From DATJMJ01 sp035503915 (GTDB taxonomy: Bacteria; Actinomycetota; Acidimicrobiia; Acidimicrobiales; Palsa-688), in NCBI GenBank assembly GCA_035503915.1, contig DATJSU010000050.1:1-64000 (forward strand): a stretch of DNA of 64,000 nt, in the 5' to 3' direction. Shown piece by piece: positions 51,195 to 60,367 of this stretch. Made by a program: the position numbers and the translations under genes. Each line of letters starts with the position of its first letter. The first letter of the stretch is position 1. The notes under the pieces are model-generated. The model was not told the DNA's origin. It ran no database searches and saw nothing but the letters and a program-made list of their open reading frames with translations.

Positions 51195-52010
51195 TCAGGA
51201 CGGGCCGCGTGATGGGGCGTGCTGGCTCCAGTTGGTCGTTGCGGACTGGTCGGCCCGGTGGCGTAACCAGTCGAGCCCGTCGCTCAGGCTGGGGGACTTC
51301 CATTGCCCTCGGCCGTTGTGCTCGCCTTCGTCGCCCTGGGGAGCCGGCTCGTAAGGCTCGTCGTCCACCCTGGCGTTGGTCCCGCGCTGGTGGGGCGGGG
51401 CCGGGCCGAGGAGACGGTTGCTGAGCGATGGGCGGGACTGCGAGGGGCCAGGCCGGGGCCGGCCGGACCGCTTGGCGTCGAAATCCTCGTGGTCGGTGGC
51501 AAAGGGCAGCCCGGTCGACAGGGCGCGGGGGCCCACGACCGCCGCTTCGGCCAGCAGGCTGGCACCGAGGCTCACCAGGAGGCTGTTGGTCCCCCCGCCC
51601 GCTGATGCGCCGGCCGCGCTGGCCGCCGCCAGCAGGAACACCTTGGTGACGATGAGCGCGACCCACAGCCCGACGGTGCTGCGGCAATAGCGCTGCCACA
51701 GCTCCCCTTGGTTGGGGTACAGCTCGATTGTGGCCCCCCGGGCGGCACCGAGGACCGCCGAGACGACGACGCTGGCGGCGAGAAAGGCGATGTCGGTCGG
51801 GGTGAGATGAGGCGCCGAGGAGCCGGAGAGGTCAGTGACGCCGATCACGGTGAGCACTACGGGCAGCACCAGCAGGCGTTTGGCCTTCAGCGGTTGGCCC
51901 TTGGTGCGAGACCACAGCACCCACACCACCGCAGCGATAGCCAACACGATGGTGACGGGGCTCGGGATGGAGCTGCCATGGGTGGCGGCCAGGACGAGGG
52001 TGTGGGTCAT
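51195..52010 (-). CDS. DUF1453/CcdC-like membrane protein
   Basis: 271 residues. Four or five membrane segments in the first 140 residues, including SPVTIVLAIAAVVWVLW, LLVLPVVLTVIGV, IAFLAASVVVSAVLGAARGA and GLWVALIVTKVFLLAA. The spacing is like CcdC/DUF1453 proteins. The C-terminal half is polar and Pro/Arg-rich. The stop of the upstream gene and this ATG are one base apart. Function not known. Confidence 0.65.
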   Translation of the reverse strand: MTHTLVLAATHGSSIPSPVTIVLAIAAVVWVLWSRTKGQPLKAKRLLVLPVVLTVIGVTDLSGSSAPHLTPTDIAFLAASVVVSAVLGAARGATIELYPNQGELWQRYCRSTVGLWVALIVTKVFLLAAASAAGASAGGGTNSLLVSLGASLLAEAAVVGPRALSTGLPFATDHEDFDAKRSGRPRPGPSQSRPSLSNRLLGPAPPHQRGTNARVDDEPYEPAPQGDEGEHNGRGQWKSPSLSDGLDWLRHRADQSATTNWSQHAPSRGPS

Positions 52011-52011
52011 C

Positions 52012-52548
52012 TCAGGCCTCTTGGAGCTGACGGGTGGTGATGGCTGGCCCGGTGCGGCTCGATCGTGACTTCCCGACCGCCAGGCGGAGCGTCCGGGTCA
52101 CGGTCATGGCGATCGCCATGAAGATGAGGGCGTCGGTGAGCCCGTCGACCTGCACGCCGTTGGTGGCCATCCAGTGGCCGAGCTGAGCGGTGTACCAGTG
52201 GTTGGCGCCGTAGGTGAACGCCAGGCGAGCCCCGATGATCACGCACCAGAACAGGCCGTACCCGGTCCCGGCGATGCTCACCGGGCGCTGGTTGGCCTCG
52301 TCGAAGCTGACCCTCATGAGCCCCGTCGAGGCGAACAGGCCCATTAGCACGCCCAGCCCGGCGAGGGCGAGCTCGAGGATCTCGCCCGTCCCCGCCGTCG
52401 CCGGCCGCTCCACGAACAGCGGCACGACCGCACCGGCCACCAACAGCGGGCGGACGACCCGGAACCGGGTGATCTTCCGGCGGCCAAGATCAGCTTCTAA
52501 CACCGCGAGGAGGACCCACAGATTGACGATGAGGACGCTCGATGACAT
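52012..52548 (-). CDS. Membrane protein, first gene of a three-gene operon
   Basis: 178 residues from the ATG at 52548 (a GTG six bases earlier is possible). Membrane segments include SVLIVNLWVLLAVL, VVRPLLVAGAVVPLFV, ALAGLGVLMGLFASTGLM and YGLFWCVIIGARLAFTY. The region DEANQRPVSIAGTGYG is polar between them. No family assigned. The divergent MerR-type gene begins about 360 bases away and may control this operon. Confidence 0.7.
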   Translation of the reverse strand: MSSSVLIVNLWVLLAVLEADLGRRKITRFRVVRPLLVAGAVVPLFVERPATAGTGEILELALAGLGVLMGLFASTGLMRVSFDEANQRPVSIAGTGYGLFWCVIIGARLAFTYGANHWYTAQLGHWMATNGVQVDGLTDALIFMAIAMTVTRTLRLAVGKSRSSRTGPAITTRQLQEA

Positions 52549-52913
52549 GACCACTCGCTTTCGTTTGAGGTATGCGGGCCAGCATCACGCCGGAGGGGGT
52601 GAGCTGTCGTCGCACAAGATGTGTGACCTTGGCTTGACAGCAGCGACGGCAGCGGGAAAGGTGCGCCGCTTCGGCCATCGCAGCCGGGTATGTCACATCG
52701 CAGTCGTCCTCGGAAGCGCCGTCGCAGGTCAGAGCCACAAACCGGGCCGGGGTGACTTGCCCCACCGAGGACTTGTGCCGTCGACCGATGTGGTTCACCT
52801 GGGACTGCACCGCTGGCTGTCCTTCCGTCGGAGCAGGTGCTTTCGAGCGGTTCTCGTTTGGCCAACAAGTTCTCCTTGACTCTGACGTCGCGGAAGGTTG
52901 GAGACTCGGTCCT

Positions 52914-53753
52914 GTGTTCCTGAAGATCGGTGAGTTCGCCCGGCTGGGATCGGTGACGCCTCGGACCTTGCGTCACTACGAAGACATCGGTTTGTTGGGA
53001 CCGGCGCAGGTCGACTCGCTCACCGGCTACCGCGCCTACCGGCCGGAACAGCTGGCCCAGCTGAACCGCATCGTTGCCCTGAAGGACCTCGGCCTATCGC
53101 TGGCCCAGGTCGCCCAACTCCTAGACGGTGTGACCGCCGAGCAGCTCCACGGGATGCTGGCCCTGCGGTGGGTGCAGCTCGAAGGCGAGATCGACGCCCA
53201 GCGGGCGCAGTTGGCGCGGGTGGAGGCACGCCTCCGCCAGATCGAAAGGGAAGGGACCATGACCATCGACGACATCGTCCGCAAAGACATTCCGGCCACC
53301 CAGGTAGTCGCCATCGGCGGCCCAGTGAGCCAGATAACGAACGAGGATCTCCTTCCGGTCCTGAACCGGGCCGAAGAGCATTTCGCCGCCCTTGGTATCC
53401 GGGAGCTCCTCGGCGGCCGCAGTGACCCGTTCGTGACCTACTACACAGAGGAGCCCGAAGGAGAGTTCCACGCGTACCTGACCCTCGCAGCTCCCGACAT
53501 CCCCGACCCTCTTCCGATGCCAGCGGCGGTGATGACCTTGCCGGAAGTGGAGGTGGCGGCGGCCGTCCGCAAGGGACGCGTCGCCGACGTTTTCCCGCAG
53601 GTCTTGGTCGACATCCACCGCTGGGCTGACCTGCACGGTTGCGAGTGCTACGGCTTGCACCGAGTCGTGGTGCTCAGGGGCGCCACCTCCGTCGACGACG
53701 CCGATGAGCAGCTGTTCGAGTGCCAGCGACCGATCCGATCTCCGGGCACCTAG
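52914..53753 (+). CDS. MerR-family regulator with GyrI-like ligand domain
   Basis: 279 residues. The winged helix-turn-helix starts FLKIGEFARLGSVTPRTLRH then YEDIGLLGPA, followed by the helix ALKDLGLSLAQVAQLL. A coiled dimer helix leads to a C-terminal GyrI-like/SOUL-type ligand-binding domain (about 125-279), as in BmrR-type multidrug sensors. The GTG at 52914 is chosen because MerR homology begins at once; the frame extends upstream without homology. A TTGACT element at 52875-52880 could be a -35 box. It is divergent from the membrane operon at 52548. Confidence 0.88.
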   Translation: MFLKIGEFARLGSVTPRTLRHYEDIGLLGPAQVDSLTGYRAYRPEQLAQLNRIVALKDLGLSLAQVAQLLDGVTAEQLHGMLALRWVQLEGEIDAQRAQLARVEARLRQIEREGTMTIDDIVRKDIPATQVVAIGGPVSQITNEDLLPVLNRAEEHFAALGIRELLGGRSDPFVTYYTEEPEGEFHAYLTLAAPDIPDPLPMPAAVMTLPEVEVAAAVRKGRVADVFPQVLVDIHRWADLHGCECYGLHRVVVLRGATSVDDADEQLFECQRPIRSPGT

Positions 53754-53969
53754 GCGCATGAACTGGAGGTACCTTCAGGTGTCCCAGCACCATGCTGCTT
53801 GGTGGAGGGCCCTCTAAAGCCCGTTTGCCATGGTGGCAGAACCTGAGAGCACCGCGGCCAGCTACACGTTCCCACCTCGCTCACTGGCCCGGGCCGCAGG
53901 AGTTCGGCACCGCCAAATGGTCCGGGCCGTGCGATACTGGCACCGGTGCAAGTACCCGCCGGGGACCGC

Positions 53970-55619
53970 ATGATCTCTTTGTGCCGGCGACCACGTCTCG
54001 GGGGGAGCGGCGAGCTGTCCCCGCAAACTGCAAGTGCGAGGGTTGCGAAGTTGACGACGCGGTCATCCCTTTTGCGTTCGGTTGTCCTGCCCTTCAGTGT
54101 CATCGCGATGCTCGTCGCAGCAGGGCCTGGCGGCCGGGCCGAGGCAGCAGGGCGCCCCTCTCTACGCTCCCCAGCCGCCACCCCAACTCCGGAGTCCCCG
54201 CAGCTGTACGTGCTGACGGGGGCCGAGCTGGGCGTGCTGTACTCATGGCCCCGCTTCCCGGCAAGCATCCAGATCGACAACGACACCGCTATCTCGGGCC
54301 TGCGCTGGAGCCGGGGCTCACCAGGCGCAGCCCATGCCAAGGGCACGATCAGCGAGGACTTGTGCACTAAGAGCTGCGCCGGCGGCCCGTTCGAGAAGTT
54401 CCCTGTCGAGCTCGAGGCTTCCCGGCCCGGCTTGTGCCCGGTCGAAGCTTCAGAAGTGCGATCGCACGAAACGTACCAGTACTACAGGCGGATCTACGTT
54501 TACACCAAGCTGACCGGGCAGGTGCTTACAAGCTCGGGCGCACCCGGAAGAGCCAGCCCCCTGCTCGAGCTTTCGCCCAATTGCCCCTCCGGGCAGCTAC
54601 CGAGCACGAATTGGCCACCGGTGAACTGGGCGCCGGGGTCAGCCCCGGCCGGCGCACTGGCGTGGGGCCCTGTTCGAGTGGTGAGCCCGGACACGGGCAC
54701 AGAGCTGGTGTCATGCGCGAGCGCGTTGAGCTGCCTGGTCACTGGCGGCAATGCGAGCTACCCGGGAGCGCGTGGGGCCGTCGTCAACGAAAGCACGTAC
54801 TGGGACGGCACTTCCTGGTCGGTGGCACTACGGTTTGGCACGAACGCCACCAATGTCAACTCCGTTGCCTGCGCTCCCTCGTCGCCGGCGCCCACCACAG
54901 GCTCGAGGCCCTCCCCCTGGTGCGTCGCCGTGGACGACGCCGGTGACGCCATGGTCTTCAACGGGAGCAGCTGGACCGCACCTCAGCCAGCCGACCGTTA
55001 CGGTAGCCTCGGGTCAGTGTCGTGCCCGCGCGAGGGTTTCTGCGTGGCAGTCGACTACACCGGCCACGCTCTCTTCTACAACGGTGTCAACTGGCTCGCG
55101 CCCCTACCGGCCGACCCCGGGGGCAACCTCCGCTCGGTCTCGTGCCCCACGGTCACGTTCTGCATGGGCGTTGGCTCCGACGGCCGAGCCGTCATGTACA
55201 AGGGGACTTCGTGGTCGGCGCCTCGGCTCATTGACCGGGACGGCGGCGGCCTCGCCTCGGTGTCCTGCCCGTCAACACACTTCTGCGCCGCGGTCGACTT
55301 CATCGGCCGAGCCCTCACCTGGGACGGCTCATCGTGGTCGGCGCCGCGTTACATCGGGGTCGGCGCGGCGGGGGCGGACAGTTACGGCAGCCCAATCGCC
55401 TGCCCGTCGGACCAGCTGTGCGCCCTTGTGGACAGCGCCGGCAATGCCTTCACTTACAATGGGGGTGCCTGGTCGGCGCCTGCGTTCATCGATAGCCGCG
55501 CCGGAGGGCTCAGCTCGGTATCGTGCCCGTCCACCACTTTCTGCATGGCCGTAGACGATCACGGTAATGCCGTGACCGGCCGGCCCGCCCCCATCGGCAC
55601 GGTCGCGCCACGACCGTGA
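53970..55619 (+). CDS. Secreted CPSxxFC-repeat protein
   Basis: 549 residues. Signal peptide around residues 25-60 (LLRSVVLPFSVIAMLVAA). The N-terminal half is unique; the C-terminal half has six or seven repeats of about 45 residues, each with SVSCPS(x)4FC(x)AVD, then GxAxxYNGxxWSAPxxID. The Cys pair per repeat links it to the proteins at 1396 and 39386, while WSAP replaces the TTDGG block. A beta-propeller facing outside is likely. The start is uncertain (ATG at 53970 or 53946). Confidence 0.75.
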   Translation: MISLCRRPRLGGSGELSPQTASARVAKLTTRSSLLRSVVLPFSVIAMLVAAGPGGRAEAAGRPSLRSPAATPTPESPQLYVLTGAELGVLYSWPRFPASIQIDNDTAISGLRWSRGSPGAAHAKGTISEDLCTKSCAGGPFEKFPVELEASRPGLCPVEASEVRSHETYQYYRRIYVYTKLTGQVLTSSGAPGRASPLLELSPNCPSGQLPSTNWPPVNWAPGSAPAGALAWGPVRVVSPDTGTELVSCASALSCLVTGGNASYPGARGAVVNESTYWDGTSWSVALRFGTNATNVNSVACAPSSPAPTTGSRPSPWCVAVDDAGDAMVFNGSSWTAPQPADRYGSLGSVSCPREGFCVAVDYTGHALFYNGVNWLAPLPADPGGNLRSVSCPTVTFCMGVGSDGRAVMYKGTSWSAPRLIDRDGGGLASVSCPSTHFCAAVDFIGRALTWDGSSWSAPRYIGVGAAGADSYGSPIACPSDQLCALVDSAGNAFTYNGGAWSAPAFIDSRAGGLSSVSCPSTTFCMAVDDHGNAVTGRPAPIGTVAPRP

Positions 55620-55721
55620 GCTGTGCCTTGCCTACGAACACCTGATGTAATGGTGACCAGGCGCAACCTCCCCCGTTCGACAGGCTCGTCCCTCGAAGGC
55701 CCCGACCAGGAGGAAAGGCAT

Positions 55722-56486
55722 ATGGCGCTCACTGGTGCCTCCCGGGCGGCGGCGCCCCGACGGCTCGTTTCACTGGCAACCTGCACCGCTTTGTTGTTGC
55801 CCGGCTCCCTCGAGGCGGCAACGACGCGAGCCCTGGGGGCTCCCGTGCCGGCCGCAGCCGGGCCGAGCGCGCCCTGGCCCTGCAAAGCCACGCTCGCCCA
55901 GATCATCGACGACGCCTTGTTGTCGGGCGAAGCGGGCCAGAGCAAGCTGGTCGCCTTCGCCGCCCCCCCGGGCAGGCTGCTGCTGCCAGCCACCGGCGGT
56001 GCCACCCCACAAGCCGCCGTCATCGGGCAGTTCGGTGCGAAAAACGCCCTGGGACAATGCGGGTTCGAGACGACGGCGTACGTTGTCGATGGCATCGCCC
56101 TGCTGGTGGCTTTCTTGGACATGAGCCCCCAGGCCAAGCGGCTAGAGAAAAAGCTCGAATCGCTCCCGCCGTCGCGAAAGGACGCCATCGAGAACTTTTT
56201 CATCACGGGCAAGGGCACGAACCCGGCCACCCTGCTCGGCGCGACGAAGAGCACGTCCCCACTGGCCGCGTCCGAGATGGTTACTGCTGTGAAGCTCACG
56301 CGGCTCACTCCCACGCAGGCGACTATGAACGTCACCGCCCTTGAAGTTGCGACCGAGATGACCAACGGCCACCCCCAAAAGGCGACAGCTTCTGTGACTA
56401 CGACAGGTGTCGAGGCGTCGAAAATAGGCGGCAGGTGGTTCCTGAGCGGCTCTCAGAACGTGACCCCGCCCCGGCCTCAACCCTGA
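55722..56486 (+). CDS. Secreted protein of unknown function
   Basis: 254 residues. AGGAGG lies 10 bases before the ATG at 55722, deciding the start over a 33-codon-longer frame. A signal peptide (RRLVSLATCTALLLPGSLEA) is followed by an Ala-rich chain. A hydrophobic segment (AYVVDGIALLVAFLDM) occurs near residue 120. The region SEMVTAVKLTRLTPTQATMN has the look of an NTF2-like or PepSY-type beta sheet, but no family is certain. Confidence 0.6.
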   Translation: MALTGASRAAAPRRLVSLATCTALLLPGSLEAATTRALGAPVPAAAGPSAPWPCKATLAQIIDDALLSGEAGQSKLVAFAAPPGRLLLPATGGATPQAAVIGQFGAKNALGQCGFETTAYVVDGIALLVAFLDMSPQAKRLEKKLESLPPSRKDAIENFFITGKGTNPATLLGATKSTSPLAASEMVTAVKLTRLTPTQATMNVTALEVATEMTNGHPQKATASVTTTGVEASKIGGRWFLSGSQNVTPPRPQP

Positions 56487-56564
56487 GGACCTGGGCAAAG
56501 GGCGCACGATGACAACAACGGCAAGGTTTGCTAGGCACGGCCTGGCCCGGCAAAGGAGAACGGA

Positions 56565-57950
56565 ATGGCACGCGCGAGTGCAATGGCAGGCGACTGCGCC
56601 GGGGTGAGGAACGGGCGCACCCCAGTTCTGAGGCGCCCTGTACCGCTGGCGGTCGCACTGGTCGCCGGCTTGTGCGGCGTTGCCTGCCCGGTGGCAAGCG
56701 CAGCCGCTGAACCAGTCACGCTCTGGCCCTACACGGCCACAGTCACGTCGTCGAGCGCGGTTGGCATCACCGCGGGGCACACTTATCACCTCCTGGCCCT
56801 TGGCAACATCACCATGGAGGACGTCAGCTCCGTCGTCGGGTCGGCTGCCCTTCACGTGAACACGGCGTCCTCTCACTACACGTGCCTCAACGGCAAGAGC
56901 GTGGGCTTGTTCCGGCTGTCGGGCCAGTTCTACTTGCACAACGGCCTCGAAGGCACCCAGTGCGCCTACGGGACCTGGGACGTCGCGCCGACGTCCCTCG
57001 CATCACCGGCCCAGGCTCCCGTCATCACCTCGACGTCCCCCTCCCCGGCTCACGCCGGGGCGGCCTTTACCATCTCCGGCAGGGGTTTCGGGTACCTGAG
57101 CTCGGTCAGCTCGGTCCGCCTCGTCCGCAACCGCACCACCGGGTCAGGGCCGGTGTCCCAGGTCTTTGGGCATTGGGCGGCCACGAGTTTGGCCGACGTG
57201 ACCTTGCCGGCGGAGGTGCTGCCAGGTACCCCGGTCACAGGTACCGGTACCTCGGCTAGGGGCACGCCCTCGAGCTGGCCGGCGGTGGTGGACGAAGCGA
57301 TGAACTACCTGCAGCGGCGAACCCGAGTACCGCTCGAGGCCCCGCGGGCGTTGCCAGGGGCCGGCCCGGTCCCGAGCTCGGCGCAAGCGAGTGCCAGCCG
57401 CAGCGAGTACTCGGTCGCACTCTACGGCTGCCCGTCGGCGTTGCCCGTGAACAACCCGGGCATCGGCACCGGTGTCTGCGGCACCATGGCCGATTACTAC
57501 GGGTATTTCCGGGGCAATGCCTACGCCGACGTGGCGGGGGCCCTTGGTGCGTTGCGCTTGCCCGCTCCCACCTGCCCCGACAAGGCAGCAGTACCGCTGG
57601 CGGCCGGCGTCGTCGCCACGCTTTACTCAGGCCCCTCCCCGGAGGGCAACTGCGAGGCAGTCTGGCACGAAGGCCACTGGTCCTTCGCGCTCACCGGGGA
57701 CCTGGACGGCGGTACCCGCGGGGACGCTACGGTGCCCTGGCACCAGGTGGCCAACGAGGTCATCTCCTACTTACGCGGCCGCTCCCTACCCGGGGCCCAG
57801 GGCTACATGGAGTCGGATATCGCCGGCGACGGCCTGCACACCGGTGCGTACTGGCAGCTGGGGCGTGACGTGTACGTCGCCAGCACCTACCACGGCGCGC
57901 TGGCGGCCCTTGCCCTGGCGAAAGCCATGGCCCCTTATCCGGCTCCCTGA
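56565..57950 (+). CDS. Secreted protein with an IPT/TIG-like domain
   Basis: 461 residues. Signal peptide (PLAVALVAGLCGVACPVASA). Residues about 150-230 form an IPT/TIG-type immunoglobulin-like domain: PVITSTSPSPAHAGAAFTIS then GRGFG and FGHWAATSLADVTLPAEV. The C-terminal half has cysteines in YGCPSALP, GVCGTMADYYGY, PTCPDKA and GNCEAVWHEGHWSF and a helix ending in ALAALALAKAM. It may be a wall-associated or scaffold protein. AAAGGAG precedes the ATG. It converges with the gene ending at 57975. Confidence 0.65.
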   Translation: MARASAMAGDCAGVRNGRTPVLRRPVPLAVALVAGLCGVACPVASAAAEPVTLWPYTATVTSSSAVGITAGHTYHLLALGNITMEDVSSVVGSAALHVNTASSHYTCLNGKSVGLFRLSGQFYLHNGLEGTQCAYGTWDVAPTSLASPAQAPVITSTSPSPAHAGAAFTISGRGFGYLSSVSSVRLVRNRTTGSGPVSQVFGHWAATSLADVTLPAEVLPGTPVTGTGTSARGTPSSWPAVVDEAMNYLQRRTRVPLEAPRALPGAGPVPSSAQASASRSEYSVALYGCPSALPVNNPGIGTGVCGTMADYYGYFRGNAYADVAGALGALRLPAPTCPDKAAVPLAAGVVATLYSGPSPEGNCEAVWHEGHWSFALTGDLDGGTRGDATVPWHQVANEVISYLRGRSLPGAQGYMESDIAGDGLHTGAYWQLGRDVYVASTYHGALAALALAKAMAPYPAP

Positions 57951-57974
57951 GCCCCGGGCCGGGTTTAGGCCGGT

Positions 57975-60338
57975 TCAGGCCTGAGCAGCCAGGCAATGCC
58001 CGGGGCCGGCACAGCTGAGGAAGGCCAAGCTTCCGGGGCCGGGGACGGACGCATCTGCCCAGCTCGAGCCTCCGTCCCGGCTCACGAGGACCATGTCCTG
58101 GCTGTAGGGCGCGGGCGGCGAACCTTCCGGGTTGCCGCTTGTGCCCAGGCCCGTCGGCACCGTCGCGCCGACGGCCACCCCCACGCCCGCCCCGGGAAAA
58201 GCGAGACCGGCCACAGAGAACGCTTCGACCGCCATCGCTGACTTGGGGAAATGCCCGCTGCCGCCGAACCCGTCGAGCTCGTAGTAGCCCGAAGGCAGCC
58301 GGAGCGGGGCCCAAGGCCCGCCGGCGGTAGTCGCATGGGCGAAGATGCCCTGGCCGTAGGAAGGCGCTGCTGAGCCGCAGAAGCTGCTCCCGACGACGAG
58401 GCGGGACGCCGAGGTTTGGACGACGGCCGCCGGCGCTAGCAGCGGTGCCACGGCTATGGACGTCCACGTGGCTCCCCCGTCTAGGGTGACCCGGAGGTCG
58501 GCCGGGAGCGAGCAGTCGCCCGCCCGGTACAAAGCGGCCACCCGCCCGGGCCCGAGGACGAAGAGCTGCTCGAAAAAGATGGCCTCCGCGCCCCTGGAGG
58601 GGTCGCGCCGGGGGACAGCCAGGAGCTTGTGCCAGCTGCGCGCCCCGTCGGTGGAGGAGAGCAAGGTGAGGCCGGTGGAGTTGGTTTCGGGCTGCCCGCC
58701 CGGGCTGGCCGGCTCGACCAGGACCAGCGCCGTCGAGCCCGCGGCCCAAGGCCCTTCTTGCACCACGTACCCGGCCAACGCGTTGCGTTGCCACTTCAAC
58801 CCCCTGTCCGCCGAGCGCCAGACACCCAGCGGCCCCCCGGCCACCACCACGCCACCGGGCAGGACAGCCATGTCCCGGATCTGGCATGGCGGGTAATCGG
58901 GCGTCACCATTTGGAGCTCGGCGCAATGGGCGGCGACGACCTTCCAGGTCCGACCCCCGTCGGTGCTCCTCCACATGTCGCCGTCGGCCCCTGCGGCAAG
59001 GGCGACCTGGTCGGATGCCATGAGCAGGGCAGTCGGTGTGCCGGGCGGCGACACGACCATGACCGGCCAGGTCTCTGGGACCGCGGTGCCGCCCGGGGCG
59101 GGCGCCACCCGCCAGGTGTGCTCGAGACCCGCTCCCCAAAACCCGGAGAAGGACGCCCACAGGGATTGCAGCACGCGGCTGAGACGTGCCGGAGGTGGCG
59201 GCGCGAGGGCGCCGGCGGTGCCAGGGACCGCGGTCGTCATCGGGCCGGACCAGCTCACCTCGCTCACACCGCTGCCGCCCATAAGAGCCCTTGCTGGCCC
59301 GCCGCCCTTGACGGAGTCGATCACCAGCGTCCCGTTCGCGGCGATAGCCAGTTCTTTGCCGTCCGATGAGAACGAGACCGACGACGCGCCCGAGCAGGCA
59401 GCCCGGCAGGCAGGCAAGGGCTCAGGCGACCAAGCCCCGGTCTGCAGGTCGAGCGCGCCGGCCCCGGCCGTCCCAGCCGCGAAGGCCTCGGAGCTACCCG
59501 TCGGAGCCGCGGCCGCGCCAACTAGGTCACCCCGGACGGAGCGGGGCGGGCGGGGAGAGAGCAGGTGCCCGGTGCGGCTGGCCGGGCCGAACCACTGGAG
59601 AGACGGCGGCGGCGCCTTTGGGCCCTGGGTACCCGACTCCTCGAAGACGAACGTGCCCTCCGGGCCGGTCCCCAGGAGCCGTTGGGCGACCGGGCAGTCG
59701 CAGAAGGCGCCCGGGGGGACCGAAGGCGTCACACCCTCCGGCTCGGCCACAGAGGGCAGGTCGACGGGGAGCGTCTCGATGCCGGGCTCGTCGCAGTCGC
59801 CGTTGGTGAAGGCGAGCGTACCGTCCGCCACGGCCAGGTCCGCCCCCGGCTGGCAGGGGAGCCCGGTCGGGGCGGCGGCCAAGGCCCGCAATGTTCCCGT
59901 GATGGGGTCGGCTTCTACCAGGACCGCCGCCCCCGACAAAGAGCTCGGCGGCAAAGGCAGGCCACGACAGGCCGAGGCGGTCGTCTGCCAGTCCGTCAGC
60001 CAGAAGTACAGCTCTGGCGCTGCGCCGCCCGAGACGGCCCACACCGGGCCCCCGAGCTGGACGTCGGGCAGCGCTGTGTTGCTGGCGCAGGCTGGCGGGA
60101 CTGTCAGCAGCATGCGCTCCCGTCCGGTCACCGGGTTGGCCACCCCGATCCCCTCGTCGTCGCGGAACGCGATCAAGCCCTGGCCAGTGCTGGTAAGGCC
60201 CTGGGCGGGAGCGGAAATCGTGGGCTCTGCGCCAGCCCGGGCCAAGCGGGTCGCCCCGGCGTTGGTGGCGCCGACCGGCGCCAGGATCTCAAAGGCCAAG
60301 GCGGCACCCGCCAGCAAAGCAGGCCAGCGGTAGGCCAC
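57975..60338 (-). CDS. Large secreted protein with BNR-like and propeller segments
   Basis: 787 residues from a GTG at 60338 (VAYRWPALLAGAALAFEIL is the signal peptide). A frame start at 60404 would overlap the upstream gene and is less likely. The chain has propeller-like blades, among them GDMWRSTDGGRTWKVV, GVWRSADRGLKWQRN, LLSSTDGARSWHKL, RVTLDGGATWTSI and LVSRDGGSSWADA, the Asp-box sort that binds no catalytic metal. Related in style to the protein at 1396. It is 30 bases downstream of the fibronectin protein and probably co-transcribed. Confidence 0.75.
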   Translation of the reverse strand: MAYRWPALLAGAALAFEILAPVGATNAGATRLARAGAEPTISAPAQGLTSTGQGLIAFRDDEGIGVANPVTGRERMLLTVPPACASNTALPDVQLGGPVWAVSGGAAPELYFWLTDWQTTASACRGLPLPPSSLSGAAVLVEADPITGTLRALAAAPTGLPCQPGADLAVADGTLAFTNGDCDEPGIETLPVDLPSVAEPEGVTPSVPPGAFCDCPVAQRLLGTGPEGTFVFEESGTQGPKAPPPSLQWFGPASRTGHLLSPRPPRSVRGDLVGAAAAPTGSSEAFAAGTAGAGALDLQTGAWSPEPLPACRAACSGASSVSFSSDGKELAIAANGTLVIDSVKGGGPARALMGGSGVSEVSWSGPMTTAVPGTAGALAPPPPARLSRVLQSLWASFSGFWGAGLEHTWRVAPAPGGTAVPETWPVMVVSPPGTPTALLMASDQVALAAGADGDMWRSTDGGRTWKVVAAHCAELQMVTPDYPPCQIRDMAVLPGGVVVAGGPLGVWRSADRGLKWQRNALAGYVVQEGPWAAGSTALVLVEPASPGGQPETNSTGLTLLSSTDGARSWHKLLAVPRRDPSRGAEAIFFEQLFVLGPGRVAALYRAGDCSLPADLRVTLDGGATWTSIAVAPLLAPAAVVQTSASRLVVGSSFCGSAAPSYGQGIFAHATTAGGPWAPLRLPSGYYELDGFGGSGHFPKSAMAVEAFSVAGLAFPGAGVGVAVGATVPTGLGTSGNPEGSPPAPYSQDMVLVSRDGGSSWADASVPGPGSLAFLSCAGPGHCLAAQA

Positions 60339-60367
60339 GTTACGGCGACGCTCCTGCTTGCGCGCGG

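Noticed and set aside
58963..60333. 456-codon open frame on the plus strand
   Set aside because: It is antisense to the secreted BNR-like protein, which has a signal peptide and Asp-box repeats; the antisense frame is low complexity.
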